A stretch of 64,000 bases of DNA, taken from NCBI RefSeq assembly GCF_900016645.1, contig NZ_CDGJ01000019.1; one strand, 5' to 3'. Of the stretch, positions 45,209 through 52,472 are shown piece after piece (within the stretch, counting starts at the first letter, position 1; each line of letters starts with the position of its first letter). The position numbers were made by a program, and so were the translations under genes. The DNA is from Acididesulfobacillus acetoxydans (GTDB lineage: Bacteria > Bacillota > Desulfitobacteriia > Desulfitobacteriales > Desulfitobacteriaceae). The notes beneath the pieces are model-generated. The model saw nothing but the letters and a program-made list of their open reading frames with translations. It was not told where the DNA came from and did not search any database.

Positions 45209-45921
45209 AGCGCGGTCCTCCTTTCCGGAGGGATGACATATTCCCGCAAATAAATGTAATCGTGCCTGCGCGCCATCAACAGGGCCACGGCCAGCAGATA
45301 CTTTCTGCCCCGTTCGAGTACTTTGGGGTGGAATCCCGATTCCGCCGCCAAAGCCTGAATCGGGACTTTCCCTTTTTCCTCAACCTGACGCCACAATGCC
45401 GGGTTAAAAGCCAATATGTTCGCTGCCCTCAACAAAGAAGCCCTTGTATCGCGATGTTTGGGAGAAGCTTGCACCAGATCCCGGAAATTAAGTCCCCACT
45501 TACGCAACTCCGCGGCGAACTCCTGAATTTCTTGCGCCCGCTCACGGTTCTCCTCCTGTTCCCGGAACTCCGAAACACTGAGCCCAAGGTCGACGCTTTG
45601 GCCGACCTCCGCCGCGTCCAAAGGCAGGGCGTCATTATGTTTTTGACGGCGAAAATAATCGATCAACCGTCTTTTAATTAAAAGGCGGGCAAAGGCGAGA
45701 AAAGGCACGCCTTTTCCGGGCTCAAAACGGTTGATCGCCTCGTCGAAAGCGATCAGGGCGACCGATAATTCCTCATCCCGGCCCCACTCAAGAAACCTTC
45801 CACAAGTCTGGACCGCAACATGGCGTATGAAAGGTTGGGATTGTGCTAGGAAATCCTCCCTGGTTTGCCGATCCTGTATAAGGTCCTCCCAGCGTTTGAT
45901 CGGCTCTGGCCATTCCGGCAT
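45205..45921 (-). CDS. sigI: RNA polymerase sigma factor SigI
   Basis: Alternative sigma factor of the SigI family (heat and cell-wall stress in Bacillus, polysaccharide sensing in cellulolytic Clostridia). The 238 residues contain a sigma-70 region 2 (DEELSVALIAFDEAINRFEPGKGVPFLAFARLLIKRRLIDYFRR, residues 49-92) and the SigI-specific C-terminal domain with AAESGFHPKVLERGRKYLLAVALL replacing region 4. The ATG has TAGGAGG 8 nt upstream. It overlaps rsgI by 4 bp. The upstream sequence at 45973-46001 looks like a SigI-type autoregulatory promoter. Confidence 0.94.
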   Translation of the reverse strand: MPEWPEPIKRWEDLIQDRQTREDFLAQSQPFIRHVAVQTCGRFLEWGRDEELSVALIAFDEAINRFEPGKGVPFLAFARLLIKRRLIDYFRRQKHNDALPLDAAEVGQSVDLGLSVSEFREQEENRERAQEIQEFAAELRKWGLNFRDLVQASPKHRDTRASLLRAANILAFNPALWRQVEEKGKVPIQALAAESGFHPKVLERGRKYLLAVALLMARRHDYIYLREYVIPPERRTAL

Positions 45922-45972
45922 GTCCCCGTCCTCCTAGAGCTTCGTTCAAACATAAGTACCCTAATAGGGGAA

Positions 45973-46001
45973 TACGCCCCCCATGCTGTTTTTTGGGGGG
46001 T
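45973..46001 (-). promoter_or_regulatory. Candidate autoregulatory SigI promoter
   Basis: On the minus strand ACCCCCC followed by an A-run (46001-45989) stands 18 nt from CGTA (45976-45973). SigI promoters are reported to have ACCCCC-type -35 and CGAA/CGTA-type -10 elements, and sigI genes are autoregulated. The C-run also pairs with a G-run at 45982-45977, so a hairpin is an alternative reading. Confidence 0.5.
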
Positions 46002-46026
46002 GTGCCCTCGGCCTCAGTCTAATTTT

Positions 46027-46734
46027 TTAGCGCTCCCGCCACACCTTGAAGACAAAGCGCGGCAAAACCGCTTGGCGGCGCCAGCGCCAAGGCTCTTTCA
46101 GCAGCCGGTAAAGCCACTCCAGGCGCATCTCCCTCAGCCAAGCCGGGGCTCGTCCGACCGTGCCGGCCAAAGTATCAAAGCTGCCTCCGACCCCGATAGA
46201 TACCGTAGCCAAGCCTTCGTGCTCAGCCAGCCAAAACTCCTGCCGGGGAGCCCCCAGGCCGGCCAAGAGCAGGTCCGGCTTAAAGTCGCCGATTCTCTTG
46301 ATCACGTCCGTCTCTTCCGCCGGTTCAAAATAGCCGTGAGACGCCTCCCAGACAATGCCCGAACAACTCTCTCCGACCCGGCGGGCTGCCTCTGCGGCCA
46401 CACCCGGGCGGGCACCGAGCAAGAAGATACGCCAGTGCCGGCGGCTTGCCAGCGGAAATAGCGCTTCCAGCAGATCAATCCCCGTGACCCGTTCGGGAAC
46501 CGGCGTTCCCAACCTTGCGGCGGCCCAAACCACACCCACTCCGTCCGCGGTCACCAGACCCGCGGAATTTATAACCCGCCGCAGGTCCGGGTCCTTTCCG
46601 GCCGCGCAGATCATCTCCGGATTGGCCGTCACCACCCGGAGACGGGAATGCGCCTCGACAGCGCCCGCTATGCGGGCGGCGCATTCAGCCATGCTCAGGG
46701 CGTCGACTCCGATTCCCAATATATCGACCCTCAT
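46027..46734 (-). CDS. WecG/TagA/CpsF family glycosyltransferase (GT26)
   Basis: It adds a sugar (ManNAc in TagA) to a lipid-linked intermediate in wall teichoic acid or polysaccharide synthesis. The 235 residues show VVTANPEMICAAGKDPDLRRVINSAGLVTADGVGVVWAA, with the TAN...DGVG signature, GARPGVAAEAARRV and LLLAGLGAPRQEFWL. The C-terminal amphipathic helical part (WLREMRLEWLYRLLKEPWRW) is the membrane-association segment of the family. The start is 14 bp after the mbl stop, so it shares its operon. The linkage with an MreB homologue fits envelope assembly. Confidence 0.92.
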   Translation of the reverse strand: MRVDILGIGVDALSMAECAARIAGAVEAHSRLRVVTANPEMICAAGKDPDLRRVINSAGLVTADGVGVVWAAARLGTPVPERVTGIDLLEALFPLASRRHWRIFLLGARPGVAAEAARRVGESCSGIVWEASHGYFEPAEETDVIKRIGDFKPDLLLAGLGAPRQEFWLAEHEGLATVSIGVGGSFDTLAGTVGRAPAWLREMRLEWLYRLLKEPWRWRRQAVLPRFVFKVWRER

Positions 46735-46748
46735 TCTCTGCCCGCCCT

Positions 46749-47738
46749 CTAATGGAATATCCCTTCCAGGACCCTGCCGGTGCCGAGAACCACGCAGGAA
46801 ATCGGATCTTCCGCCAAACTCACCGGCAACCCTGTCGCCCTGGCAATTCGCATATCGAATCCGTAAAGCAGGGATCCCCCTCCGGTCATCATAATCCCTT
46901 TATTCAAAATGTCCGCTGATAATTCCGGCGGCGTCCTCTCTAAGACCTCTTTGACTGCGGCGACGATGGCATCTATGGTTTCCGCCAAAGCCCGGTAGCA
47001 GGTCCGGGAGTCGACGCTCACGGTCTTGGGCAAGCCGCTGACCAAGTTGCGGCCGCGCACCTCGATCCGGTCGTTGCCCGGGCGGCCTTCGGGGATGGCC
47101 GCACCTACCTCCATCTTTATCTCCTCTGCGGTGCGTTCTCCGATTAAAAGGTTGTGCTCCCGGCGGACAAAACGGATAATGGCCTCGTCCAGTTTGTCCC
47201 CTCCCATCCTCAGGCTGCGTTTCGTTACAATGCCTTGAAGGGAAAGCACAGCAATATCCGTGGTTCCTCCTCCGATATCCACCACCATGTTCCCGGTCGG
47301 ACCCGAAATGTCCAAGCCGGCGCCCAAGGCGGCCGCATAGGGTTCCTCCACAACTTTAACTCGTTTTGCCCCCGCCTGGTAGGCCGCTTGTTTAACCGCC
47401 CTCTCCTCCACCTCCGTAACGCCGGAAGGGATACAGACCACAACTTTGGGCCCGAAAAACAGCCAGCGTTTCGCGCCCGCCTTTTCCAAAAAATATCTCA
47501 GCATTAGTTCCGTCGTTCTGTAGTCGGCAATCACTCCGTCACGCATGGGGCGTACGGCTACGATATTGCCCGGCGTGCGGCCCAGCATGGAGCGGGCTTC
47601 TTCACCGACAGCGATTCTCTTGTTCGTCGTCTTGTCGATAGCCACCACCGAAGGCTCGCGCAAAACGATCCCTTTGCCCTTAACATAGACAAGAACACTG
47701 GCTGTTCCCAAGTCAATTCCCAACTCCATTCCAAACAC
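46749..47738 (-). CDS. mbl: Rod-shape-determining protein, MreB/Mbl type
   Basis: Actin-like filament protein guiding lateral wall synthesis. The 329 residues carry actin-fold motifs: phosphate-1 GIDLGTASVLVYVKGKGIV, VCIPSGVTEVEERAV, phosphate-2 MVVDIGGGTTDIAVLSL and adenosine TGGGSLLYGFDMRIA. GTG at 47738 (MFGMELGIDLGTA) has AAAGGGG 10 nt upstream and matches relatives; the longer frame to 47801 overlaps a terminator. The position after spoIIID is that of Bacillus mbl, so that paralogue name is used, but MreB and Mbl cannot be separated by eye. Confidence 0.9.
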   Translation of the reverse strand: MFGMELGIDLGTASVLVYVKGKGIVLREPSVVAIDKTTNKRIAVGEEARSMLGRTPGNIVAVRPMRDGVIADYRTTELMLRYFLEKAGAKRWLFFGPKVVVCIPSGVTEVEERAVKQAAYQAGAKRVKVVEEPYAAALGAGLDISGPTGNMVVDIGGGTTDIAVLSLQGIVTKRSLRMGGDKLDEAIIRFVRREHNLLIGERTAEEIKMEVGAAIPEGRPGNDRIEVRGRNLVSGLPKTVSVDSRTCYRALAETIDAIVAAVKEVLERTPPELSADILNKGIMMTGGGSLLYGFDMRIARATGLPVSLAEDPISCVVLGTGRVLEGIFH

Positions 47739-47790
47739 CGCGGAGAATCCCCTTTCTCTGACCGGCTTGTCCAAACAAAGATCTGCCCGG

Positions 47791-47824
47791 AAAAAGTACA
47801 ATCTCCCCGCCGGGAGATTTGTAC
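47791..47824 (-). terminator. Intrinsic terminator between spoIIID and mbl
   Basis: On the minus strand arms of 8 bp (AATCTCCC with GGGAGATT, 47800-47807 and 47812-47819), extended by GTAC pairs past a bulge, precede TTTTT (47795-47791). Confidence 0.75.
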
Positions 47825-47952
47825 ACTGGCATAGATGTATTCGTTATAAATCCGCCAATTCCTTTTTCCTTTTGCTCTTTTTTGTCAATTTGTTACGGGT
47901 TTCGCACCCGGCGTCTTTCGGCTCTTCACAACAGCCGTCTTATCACCCGGCA

Positions 47953-48201
47953 TCAGTTTTCCTGGTACTTTTTCCTGGTCGCCTCCCCGCCCCGAATATG
48001 GCGTTCGGCCTTGTTGTTTTCCAGAATGTGCTTGACCTCCATGGCCAGCTTTTCATTGATCAACGGCAGGCGTTCCGTGACATCTTTATGTACGGTGCTC
48101 TTACTCACTCCGAAAATATCCGCAGTCTGGCGAACGGTGGCACTCGATTCCATAATATAATTTCCGATTTCCAAAACCCGCTTGCGAATGTATTCCTGCA
48201 C
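47953..48201 (-). CDS. spoIIID: Sporulation transcriptional regulator SpoIIID
   Basis: Mother-cell DNA-binding protein that modulates SigE- and SigK-dependent genes. The 82 residues match the family almost throughout: a helix-turn-helix RQTADIFGVSKSTVHKDV and the basic C-terminal helix needed for DNA binding (NNKAERHIRGGEATRKKY). GTG start with GGAGG 7 nt upstream. A possible weak SigE-type -10 CATATAAA lies at 48245-48238 without a clear -35. It lies between the spoIIQ-position gene and mbl. Confidence 0.97.
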   Translation of the reverse strand: MQEYIRKRVLEIGNYIMESSATVRQTADIFGVSKSTVHKDVTERLPLINEKLAMEVKHILENNKAERHIRGGEATRKKYQEN

Positions 48202-48257
48202 GCCGAGCCCTCCTTCTTGCGCCCGATTTTTAGTTCATTTATATGCATTCGCCAGCG

Positions 48258-48284
48258 AAAAAGACATCCCCGAAGGGATGTCTT
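48258..48284 (-). terminator. Intrinsic terminator upstream of spoIIID
   Basis: On the minus strand AAGACATCCC and GGGATGTCTT (48284-48275 with 48270-48261) pair around a stable TTCG tetraloop, followed by TTTTTCGC. It ends the membrane-protein gene at 48309. Confidence 0.85.
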
Positions 48285-48308
48285 GCAATTGGTAAATCCT
48301 GTCTTGGC

Positions 48309-48686
48309 CTAGGGGGCTGTTAGCTTGTGATAAGCAAAGGGGTTTTCGGCAGCCTGCTTCCGGGCCGCCTCAGAAACTCCGGCCCAACGCGGCTTCAAGC
48401 CCTGCGCGGAGCACAGGTCCTTGGGGAGCGAGGGAAGAGAAAACACCAGGGCAAGGATGATTGCCAAGGTGAAGAAAACGATTTGCAAAGTCCAGGCCAT
48501 CCGGCGGGTAAAGTCGGCGCTGAATTGTCCTCCCGGATGGTCTTGGTAACGCTCGACGAGAAGACGCCATCTTTCCCCCAAGTGCGTTCCGTCAGGGCCC
48601 TCGTCCTCCGGTCCGACGAAGGGCCTGCAGCTTGGCTCTCCGGCCTCTCGCTCTCTTAATTCAGCGCGGGTTTTGTCCTGGGTCAT
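48309..48686 (-). CDS. Single-pass membrane protein at the spoIIQ position, unknown
   Basis: Unrecognised protein of 125 residues: an acidic/basic hydrophilic N-terminus (MTQDKTRAELREREAGEPS), one helix (about 68-88: WTLQIVFFTLAIILALVFSL) and a short outer tail of about 35 residues (KDLCSAQGLKPRWAGVSEAARKQ). Between spoIID and spoIIID many spore-formers have spoIIQ, a membrane protein with an M23 (LytM) domain; none is present here. ATG 48686 has GAGGTGA upstream. A SigF-like promoter may lie at 48704-48733. A forespore role is inferred from position only. Confidence 0.6.
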   Translation of the reverse strand: MTQDKTRAELREREAGEPSCRPFVGPEDEGPDGTHLGERWRLLVERYQDHPGGQFSADFTRRMAWTLQIVFFTLAIILALVFSLPSLPKDLCSAQGLKPRWAGVSEAARKQAAENPFAYHKLTAP

Positions 48687-48703
48687 CGGGCTCACCTCGG
48701 GAT

Positions 48704-48733
48704 TAGTGTTCCCACTTCTCCCCTTGTCTAATC
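48704..48733 (-). promoter_or_regulatory. Possible SigF promoter of the spoIIQ-position gene
   Basis: On the minus strand GGGAACACTA (48713-48704) matches the SigF -10 consensus GGNNANAHTR fully, and GATTA (48733-48729), 15 nt upstream, matches GYATA at 3 of 5. The predicted start would leave only about 11 nt before the ATG and cut into the Shine-Dalgarno, which weakens the case. Confidence 0.35.
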
Positions 48734-48757
48734 CTGTCGACCGAGATCATTTCTCCC

Positions 48758-49720
48758 TCATCCTTGAGCAGGAGGAGTCCCGTTCTTGGCCGCGAGGGAC
48801 ATAATTTTAGCCCCCGGATAAAAGTGAGCCAGGATTTGCCGGTAGGTTGCCCCGCGGCGCGCCATGTCATTCGCTCCGTATTGGGAAAGCCCCACGGCAT
48901 GCCCTTTGCCATAGGTGGTTATTTTTAACTCGTCAGGTTTCACCGCCCACTCAATGTCGGTGGAGGCAAGTCCAAGCATGAGGCGAAACTGGTTCGCCTG
49001 ATAAGTTCGGCCCAGAACGGTCACTGTTTTGGCCCTGCCCGCCGCAGTCAGGCTCGTCAGCTCAAAGTCCGCGGGCAGAAGGGCTCTGGGAACCGTCTGC
49101 AACCCCAATTTCTGCGCCAGTTGCTGCCGGGTGAAGGTGTAGTGTTCCACAAAGCGCAGCGGATCTTGCTCCTCTGAGGAGACGTTTTGCAGATAGGGCC
49201 TGGAACTCCCCCAGACGTCCTCCGCCCGCTCCGTAGGCTTGCGTCCGCAGCTGCTGAAATAAAAGGCATCAATGTAATCCCCGTTATACACTAAGACCTC
49301 GCCCGCGGTGGCCTGAACCGCCTTTTCCAGTTTGGCCTTGTTGCGCCAATAGGCGAACCAACCCCATTTTTGGCGCATTTGCGCCTCGTTCAGCCAAGCT
49401 TGCGTCTTTACGGTCGTATCGACATCATAACCCGGATCCGGAACCGGGACATGGCTGAGACGTTTGGCCGCGTAAGTACGAGCCGCCACTGCCTGGGCCT
49501 CCAGGGCCTGGGGGGCAAAATCCGCGGGCATTTCCGCCGCTAAAACTCCCACCAAATACTCCTCCAGAGGCATAGTCTCAACTTGGTGGTTAGGCAGAAG
49601 AACACGTATGCGAAAATCTTGGCCGGGCGGTTTTTCGCTTCGCCAGCGCAACACACTCCACGGCAAGAGGATGATCAGACACAGTGACAAGAGAAGTATC
49701 CACAGCCATTCCTTCTTCAC
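48758..49720 (-). CDS. spoIID: Stage II sporulation protein D
   Basis: Membrane-anchored peptidoglycan lytic transglycosylase of engulfment. A short cytoplasmic N-terminus, one helix (about 5-22), then the SpoIID domain: MPLEEYLVGVLAAEMPADFAPQALEAQAVAARTYAA contains the catalytic Glu, and YGKGHAVGLSQYGANDMARRG the C-terminal signature. GTG at 49720 has AGAGGGG 7 nt upstream; an ATG at 49753 would lie upstream of the SigE-type start site and lacks a Shine-Dalgarno. 320 residues. Follows murA, as in Bacillus. Confidence 0.95.
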   Translation of the reverse strand: MKKEWLWILLLSLCLIILLPWSVLRWRSEKPPGQDFRIRVLLPNHQVETMPLEEYLVGVLAAEMPADFAPQALEAQAVAARTYAAKRLSHVPVPDPGYDVDTTVKTQAWLNEAQMRQKWGWFAYWRNKAKLEKAVQATAGEVLVYNGDYIDAFYFSSCGRKPTERAEDVWGSSRPYLQNVSSEEQDPLRFVEHYTFTRQQLAQKLGLQTVPRALLPADFELTSLTAAGRAKTVTVLGRTYQANQFRLMLGLASTDIEWAVKPDELKITTYGKGHAVGLSQYGANDMARRGATYRQILAHFYPGAKIMSLAAKNGTPPAQG

Positions 49721-49756
49721 CCCGACGCCCCTCTTTCTGTACAAGCCTTTCATCAG

Positions 49757-49784
49757 ATAGTATGCGGGGTAGGGGAAAAATATG
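49757..49784 (-). promoter_or_regulatory. Candidate SigE promoter of spoIID
   Basis: On the minus strand CATATT (49784-49779), a 14-nt spacer and CATACTAT (49764-49757) closely fit the SigE consensus KMATATT-N14/15-CATACAMT. spoIID is a known SigE target in B. subtilis. Transcription would begin near 49750. Confidence 0.7.
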
Positions 49785-49823
49785 GTTGCCGGCGGAAGAA
49801 AAGTTGGCGCTTACCCGCGTGAA

Positions 49824-51074
49824 TCAGTCCTCCCGGCAAATTGGTCCGCCGATTCCAGCGAGTTTCTCTTCTATGCGTTCGTATCCCCGGTCGATGTGCT
49901 CCACCCCGGAGATCTCGGTCGTACCCTCCGCCGTCAGCGCCGCCAGGATCAAGGCTGCCCCCGCTCTCAAGTCGGCCGCGGCCACCGGGGCGGCGGCCAA
50001 GCGGGAAACCCCCTGAACCAGGGCGCTGCGGCCGTCAATTTTGATGTCGGCTCCCATCCGTTTTAACTCATCGACGTGCATAAAGCGGTTTTCGAAGACC
50101 GTCTCGGTCACCATAGCGGAACCTTGTGCTTTGGCCAGAAGAGCCATAAAAGGAGCTTGAAGATCCGTCGGGAAACCGGGATGGACCTGGGTTTTGACGT
50201 CCACCGCTTTGTAAGGGCCCTCCCGGATGATTCTCACCCCATCCCCTTCGTCCTCAAAATGAATGCCCGCCTCCTCTATTTTTGCCAGAACAGGTTTTAG
50301 ATGATCAATGATGACGTTTTCAACCAGAACATCCCCACCGGCGGCGGCCGCCATCAACAGGTAAGTGCCTGCCTCAATGCGATCGGGTATGACAAGATGC
50401 TCCGCACCGTGCAGTTCTTTGACCCCTTCGATATGAACGATGCTTGTCCCGGCTCCGCGAACCCTGGCACCCATCTCGTTGAGAAAGTTTGCCAGGTCAA
50501 CTATCTCCGGTTCTTGGGCCGCGTTTTCCAGGATAGTGACACCCCGGGCCAGCACCGCCGCCATCATAATATTTTCGGTGGCGCCTACACTGGGAAAGTC
50601 GAGGTAAATCCGGGCTCCTCGGAGCGTCTCCGCCCGGGCATCCAAATACCCGTGGTCCATCCGGATCTCGGCGCCTAAGGCCTCCAGCCCTTTCAAGTGC
50701 CAGTTAATCGGCCTCGAACCGATGGCACATCCCCCCGGATGGGAGATGCGTACATGTCCTTCGCGGGCCAAAAGGGGACCCATGGTGACAAAAGACGCCC
50801 GCATTTTTGATACAAGCTCGTGCGGTGTCTCTATGTTGAGGATTTGCCCGGCTTGAAGACGCAGAGTCGTGCCGTCCCTAACCACGTGTGCGCCTACCGC
50901 CTCTACAACCTGACTCATGACGCTCACATCAAGAAGGTCCGGAGCGTCCTCCAGCACGACGGGCTCGGCTGTGAGCAGGCTGGCGGCAATAATCGGAAGA
51001 ACTGCGTTTTTTGCTCCGCTCACTGTCACGGTGCCTTGCAGCGGTTTCCCGCCAATAACCACAAATTTGCTCAA
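49824..51074 (-). CDS. murA: UDP-N-acetylglucosamine 1-carboxyvinyltransferase
   Basis: First committed enzyme of peptidoglycan synthesis, transferring enolpyruvate from PEP. The 416 residues form two EPSP-synthase-like lobes; N-terminal SGAKNAVLPIIAASLL, the PEP-binding catalytic Cys116 in SHPGGCAIGSRPIN, and ELKRMGADIKIDGRSALVQG. Fosfomycin sensitivity is expected from the cysteine. The TTG start has GGGGGTG about 10 nt upstream. It lies in the ywmB-murA-spoIID arrangement of Bacilli and Clostridia. Confidence 0.97.
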   Translation of the reverse strand: MSKFVVIGGKPLQGTVTVSGAKNAVLPIIAASLLTAEPVVLEDAPDLLDVSVMSQVVEAVGAHVVRDGTTLRLQAGQILNIETPHELVSKMRASFVTMGPLLAREGHVRISHPGGCAIGSRPINWHLKGLEALGAEIRMDHGYLDARAETLRGARIYLDFPSVGATENIMMAAVLARGVTILENAAQEPEIVDLANFLNEMGARVRGAGTSIVHIEGVKELHGAEHLVIPDRIEAGTYLLMAAAAGGDVLVENVIIDHLKPVLAKIEEAGIHFEDEGDGVRIIREGPYKAVDVKTQVHPGFPTDLQAPFMALLAKAQGSAMVTETVFENRFMHVDELKRMGADIKIDGRSALVQGVSRLAAAPVAAADLRAGAALILAALTAEGTTEISGVEHIDRGYERIEEKLAGIGGPICRED

Positions 51075-51176
51075 GTGTCGAAAGCACCCCCTAATTACGT
51101 CTAAGTCATAATAATTCGTTCTCCCGCCGCCGATTTCCTGCTTGCCTGCGCAATCCGGCGCACTTCCGTTATCAGA

Positions 51177-51851
51177 TCAGAATTCCTCCAACAACGCCGG
51201 CATAGCCAAAACCGTCTCTCCTTCTCCCCCGTGCGAACGGGTCAGCAATTGTAAGTTGATCCGGTCGGGGCCGGCCCGCACCGGTTTCACCCCGCCTTCG
51301 CAATACCCGGCCAAAGAAAACGTCGTCCCGGAGTAGGCCCATTGGCTCGGCTGAACCCCCAGAAGGCTGAAGTAGCGAAAGATATCCAGCGGCTGCGCAA
51401 TCCTTTCGTCAAGGTAAGCCTGTCCGCCGATCCGGGCCGCCGCGGCCGAGAGACCTTGATAGAGGTTCAGGATGCCCCTTTCTTCGGCGACAGTGACAGT
51501 GGCTGCCCCCGCAACCGTCGCGGGACCCTGAGTTTCCGGGGCGGACGTTGTCTCTGTCCACTGCCAGCACGCCGGCAAGGCTTCCAACCATTGCCGGCCC
51601 GGAGAACGGGGCAGCCAGAAAATGATATGCACCTTCGCCTGTGTCGACTTGCTTAAGCCCGAGTCCAGCAGCAGACCGACCCGCGCCGCGCTTTCGCGGC
51701 TGAGTCCGTTTGGATCTGTGCGGAAGTGGGCCAAGGCCAAGGGAGCGCAGGTTAACAGGCAGAGGATTAGGAGAGTGCTCAGCCCCGCTCTTTTGCGCCC
51801 GCTAAGATTCAGTTTTTGCTTGAGGTTGAAAACTGCGGCCATGGCAGCCAT
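51177..51851 (-). CDS. ywmB: YwmB family protein
   Basis: Conserved Firmicute exported protein (DUF1779, TATA-box-binding-like fold) of unknown function. A signal sequence (LSTLLILCLLTCAPLALA, about 24-41) is followed by the soluble domain ending SLAGYCEGGVKPVRAGPDRINLQLLTRSHGGEGETVLAMP, a family-typical C-terminus. ATG at 51851 has AAGGTG 9 nt upstream; GTG 51863 and ATG 51842 are alternatives. A hairpin (51856-51895) covers the Shine-Dalgarno region. It lies between atpC and murA, as in Bacillus. 224 residues. Confidence 0.85.
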   Translation of the reverse strand: MAAMAAVFNLKQKLNLSGRKRAGLSTLLILCLLTCAPLALAHFRTDPNGLSRESAARVGLLLDSGLSKSTQAKVHIIFWLPRSPGRQWLEALPACWQWTETTSAPETQGPATVAGAATVTVAEERGILNLYQGLSAAAARIGGQAYLDERIAQPLDIFRYFSLLGVQPSQWAYSGTTFSLAGYCEGGVKPVRAGPDRINLQLLTRSHGGEGETVLAMPALLEEF

Positions 51852-51984
51852 AAGCGGCAACACCTTTTTTCTCGTTTTTCACTACTAGTGTTGCCAAAGA
51901 CGGGGAAAGAAAACGCCCCCGCGCGGAGAATTGCCGAAAGGTGAAAAGTAACCGCCTGCGAGCCTGCCGCCATGACAGGACGCA

Positions 51985-52016
51985 CAAAGCCCCCATTCGC
52001 GCAAATGGGGGCTTTG
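51985..52016. terminator. Terminator-like hairpin after the ATP synthase operon
   Basis: Perfect 13-bp arms (51985-51997 and 52004-52016) around a 6-nt loop lie 37 bp after the atpC stop. The minus-strand tail is TGCGTCC, so only TTTG within the stem contributes U residues. It separates the atp genes from ywmB. Confidence 0.7.
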
Positions 52017-52052
52017 ACAGTCTCTCTCTAAATTGTTTTCATACCACAACAT

Positions 52053-52469
52053 TTAATGGTATTTGGCGCCGCCTTCGGCCGCGCTGATCCGGGCAAGGGC
52101 TTTGCGCAAGGCCATCTCGGCCCGGCGCAGATCCACATCCCCCCCGGGGTGCGATAAACGCTTCTCAGCCCTCTCCTTAGCCGCCAGCGCTCTTTTGAGG
52201 TCGATGGTGTCGCCGGGTTCGGCCGTTTCCGCCAGGAGGCTGACCACGTTATCCGCGACTTCGACGAACCCGCCGGAGACGGCCATGAGATTAATCTTAG
52301 AGTCGATCGTATAACGGACCACACCCACCCGCAATCCGGCGATGAGCGGGGCGTGATTGCGCAGAATGCCCAGCTCTCCCACTTCCCCGGGCAATACCAC
52401 AAACTCGCAATCTTCCCGTAGGACCTGACCTTCCGGCGCTACCACCCGCAGTTTGAATGTTCCCGCCAC
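52053..52469 (-). CDS. atpC: ATP synthase epsilon subunit
   Basis: Rotor subunit of F1 that also inhibits ATPase activity through its C-terminal helices. The 138 residues have the N-terminal beta-sandwich (VVAPEGQVLREDCEFVVLPGEVGELGILRNHAPLIAGL) and a two-helix C-terminal domain (DLKRALAAKERAEKRL...RRAEMALRKALARI). It begins 3 bp after the atpD stop and ends the operon. Confidence 0.96.
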   Translation of the reverse strand: MAGTFKLRVVAPEGQVLREDCEFVVLPGEVGELGILRNHAPLIAGLRVGVVRYTIDSKINLMAVSGGFVEVADNVVSLLAETAEPGDTIDLKRALAAKERAEKRLSHPGGDVDLRRAEMALRKALARISAAEGGAKYH

Positions 52470-52472
52470 GGC

